A stretch of DNA of 64,000 nt, taken from assembly GCF_014295035.1 (NCBI RefSeq), contig NZ_CP060404.1, positions 6,860,501 to 6,924,500 of the forward strand. Direction: 5' to 3'. This document shows positions 63,642 through 64,000 of this stretch, in pieces. How positions within the stretch are numbered: the stretch's first letter is position 1; every line of letters begins with the position of its first letter. The translations under genes were made by a program, and so were the position numbers. Origin of the DNA: Streptomyces buecherae. GTDB lineage: Bacteria > Actinomycetota > Actinomycetes > Streptomycetales > Streptomycetaceae. The notes beneath the pieces are model-generated. The model had not been told where the DNA came from. It saw nothing but the letters and a program-made list of their open reading frames with translations, and searched no databases.

Positions 63642-64000
63642 TCAGCCCGCCGCGGACGCGTTCGCGGCGGCGGGCACCTCGACCTCCCGCAGCAGACAGG
63701 TCAGCCGCGCGGTGCACACGCGCCGGCCCTCCTCGTCGCTGATGACGATCTCGTACGTGGCGGTCGAGCGGCCCCGGTGCACCGGCGTGGCCACCCCGGT
63801 GACCAGCCCGGAGCGGGCGGCACGGTGGTGGGTGCAGTTGAGGTCGACGCCCACGGCGATCTTGTGCGGGCCGCCGTGCAACATGGAGCCGACCGACCCC
63901 AGGGTCTCGGCCAGGACCGCGGACGCGCCGCCGTGCAGCAGCCCGTACGGCTGGGTGTTGCCCTCCACCGGGAGGGTGCCCACCACGCGCTCGGGCGCCG
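63642..64000 (-). CDS. PaaI-family hotdog thioesterase (5' end outside window)
   Basis: The C-terminal 119 or so residues of a hotdog-fold acyl-CoA thioesterase. It shows VVGTLPVEGNTQPYGLLHGGASAVLAE with the HGG helix and catalytic-type residues, then GVDLNCTHHRAARSG and VHRGRSTATYEIVISDEEGRRV, characteristic of the PaaI group. The frame stays open to the window edge (an Ala-Pro-Glu-Arg segment precedes the VVGT), and relatives have another 40-50 residues, so the true start is beyond base 64000. An in-frame GTG at 63986 is internal. Confidence 0.88.
   Translation of the reverse strand, partial: APERVVGTLPVEGNTQPYGLLHGGASAVLAETLGSVGSMLHGGPHKIAVGVDLNCTHHRAARSGLVTGVATPVHRGRSTATYEIVISDEEGRRVCTARLTCLLREVEVPAAANASAAG

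Overview
The window is very GC-rich (most third codon positions are G or C), uses many GTG and TTG starts, and has tight start/stop overlaps and long U-less hairpin terminators. With the gene content (trp-region membrane proteins, TrpM, paired trypsins, WRDES-type glycosyltransferase, ANTAR response regulator after pyk) this points to a Streptomyces chromosome. As I recall, the backbone order (trpC-trpM-trpB-trpA, dsbA-like, lgt, gltB-gltD, chorismate mutase, 5'-nucleotidase, pyk, ANTAR regulator, thioesterase) matches the S. coelicolor interval around SCO2040 to SCO2012; I could not check this here. Between gltD and the chorismate mutase about 30 kb of accessory genes is inserted, and a further accessory block sits between pepN and the 5'-nucleotidase.

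Layout. 1-7.4 kb: 3' part of trpE, two small membrane-protein genes, an amidotransferase, a DUF2752 protein, then trpC, the 55-codon trpM, trpB and trpA, closed by a 14-bp terminator hairpin. 7.4-11.3 kb: a two-gene module of a small helix-turn-helix protein plus a stand-alone Clp N-terminal-domain protein behind a doubled operator, then a membrane-anchored DsbA-like protein, lgt and a VIT/CCC1-type transporter. 11.6-17.7 kb: glutamate synthase gltB-gltD and a strong terminator. 17.9-26.7 kb: a TPR-type regulator-like protein without a DNA-binding domain, a divergent marR/SDR pair with two operators, a GntR-ABC transporter operon, a GT39-like membrane glycosyltransferase, an alpha/beta hydrolase and an uncharacterised HExxH protein. 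26.8-29.4 kb: two secreted trypsins with parallel promoters. 29.7-44.8 kb: a phosphotransferase, a FUSC-type exporter, an SDR plus TPP enzyme pair, a decayed hydrolase pseudogene, a large secreted GH101-like glycosidase, a CGNR regulator divergent from an epoxide hydrolase, a VOC protein and a GH35 beta-galactosidase divergent from an AraC regulator.

44.9-47.8 kb: two one-spacer CRISPR-like mini-arrays of type I-E geometry flank a NUDIX gene; an XRE/TPR regulator follows, then two overlapping tiny genes whose products share the pattern C-x2-C-x28-H-x4-H. 48.1-57.9 kb: chorismate mutase, an M20 amidohydrolase, pepN, an NmrA-type SDR and an apparently orphan siderophore-type pair (PLP decarboxylase plus lysine/ornithine N-hydroxylase) behind a candidate iron box. 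58.1-64 kb: a Tat-exported 5'-nucleotidase, a SIMPL-domain protein, pyk, a tRNA with anticodon CAA but a short variable loop, the ANTAR response regulator and a partial PaaI-type thioesterase.

Functionally the backbone joins chorismate use (trpE, trpCMBA, chorismate mutase), nitrogen assimilation (gltBD), lipoprotein maturation and cell-surface redox (lgt, dsbA-like) and glycolysis (pyk). The accessory genes are mainly secreted hydrolases with their own regulators. The least explained items are the Clp-N/HTH module, the twin zinc-finger-like mini-proteins, the mini-arrays and the odd tRNA.
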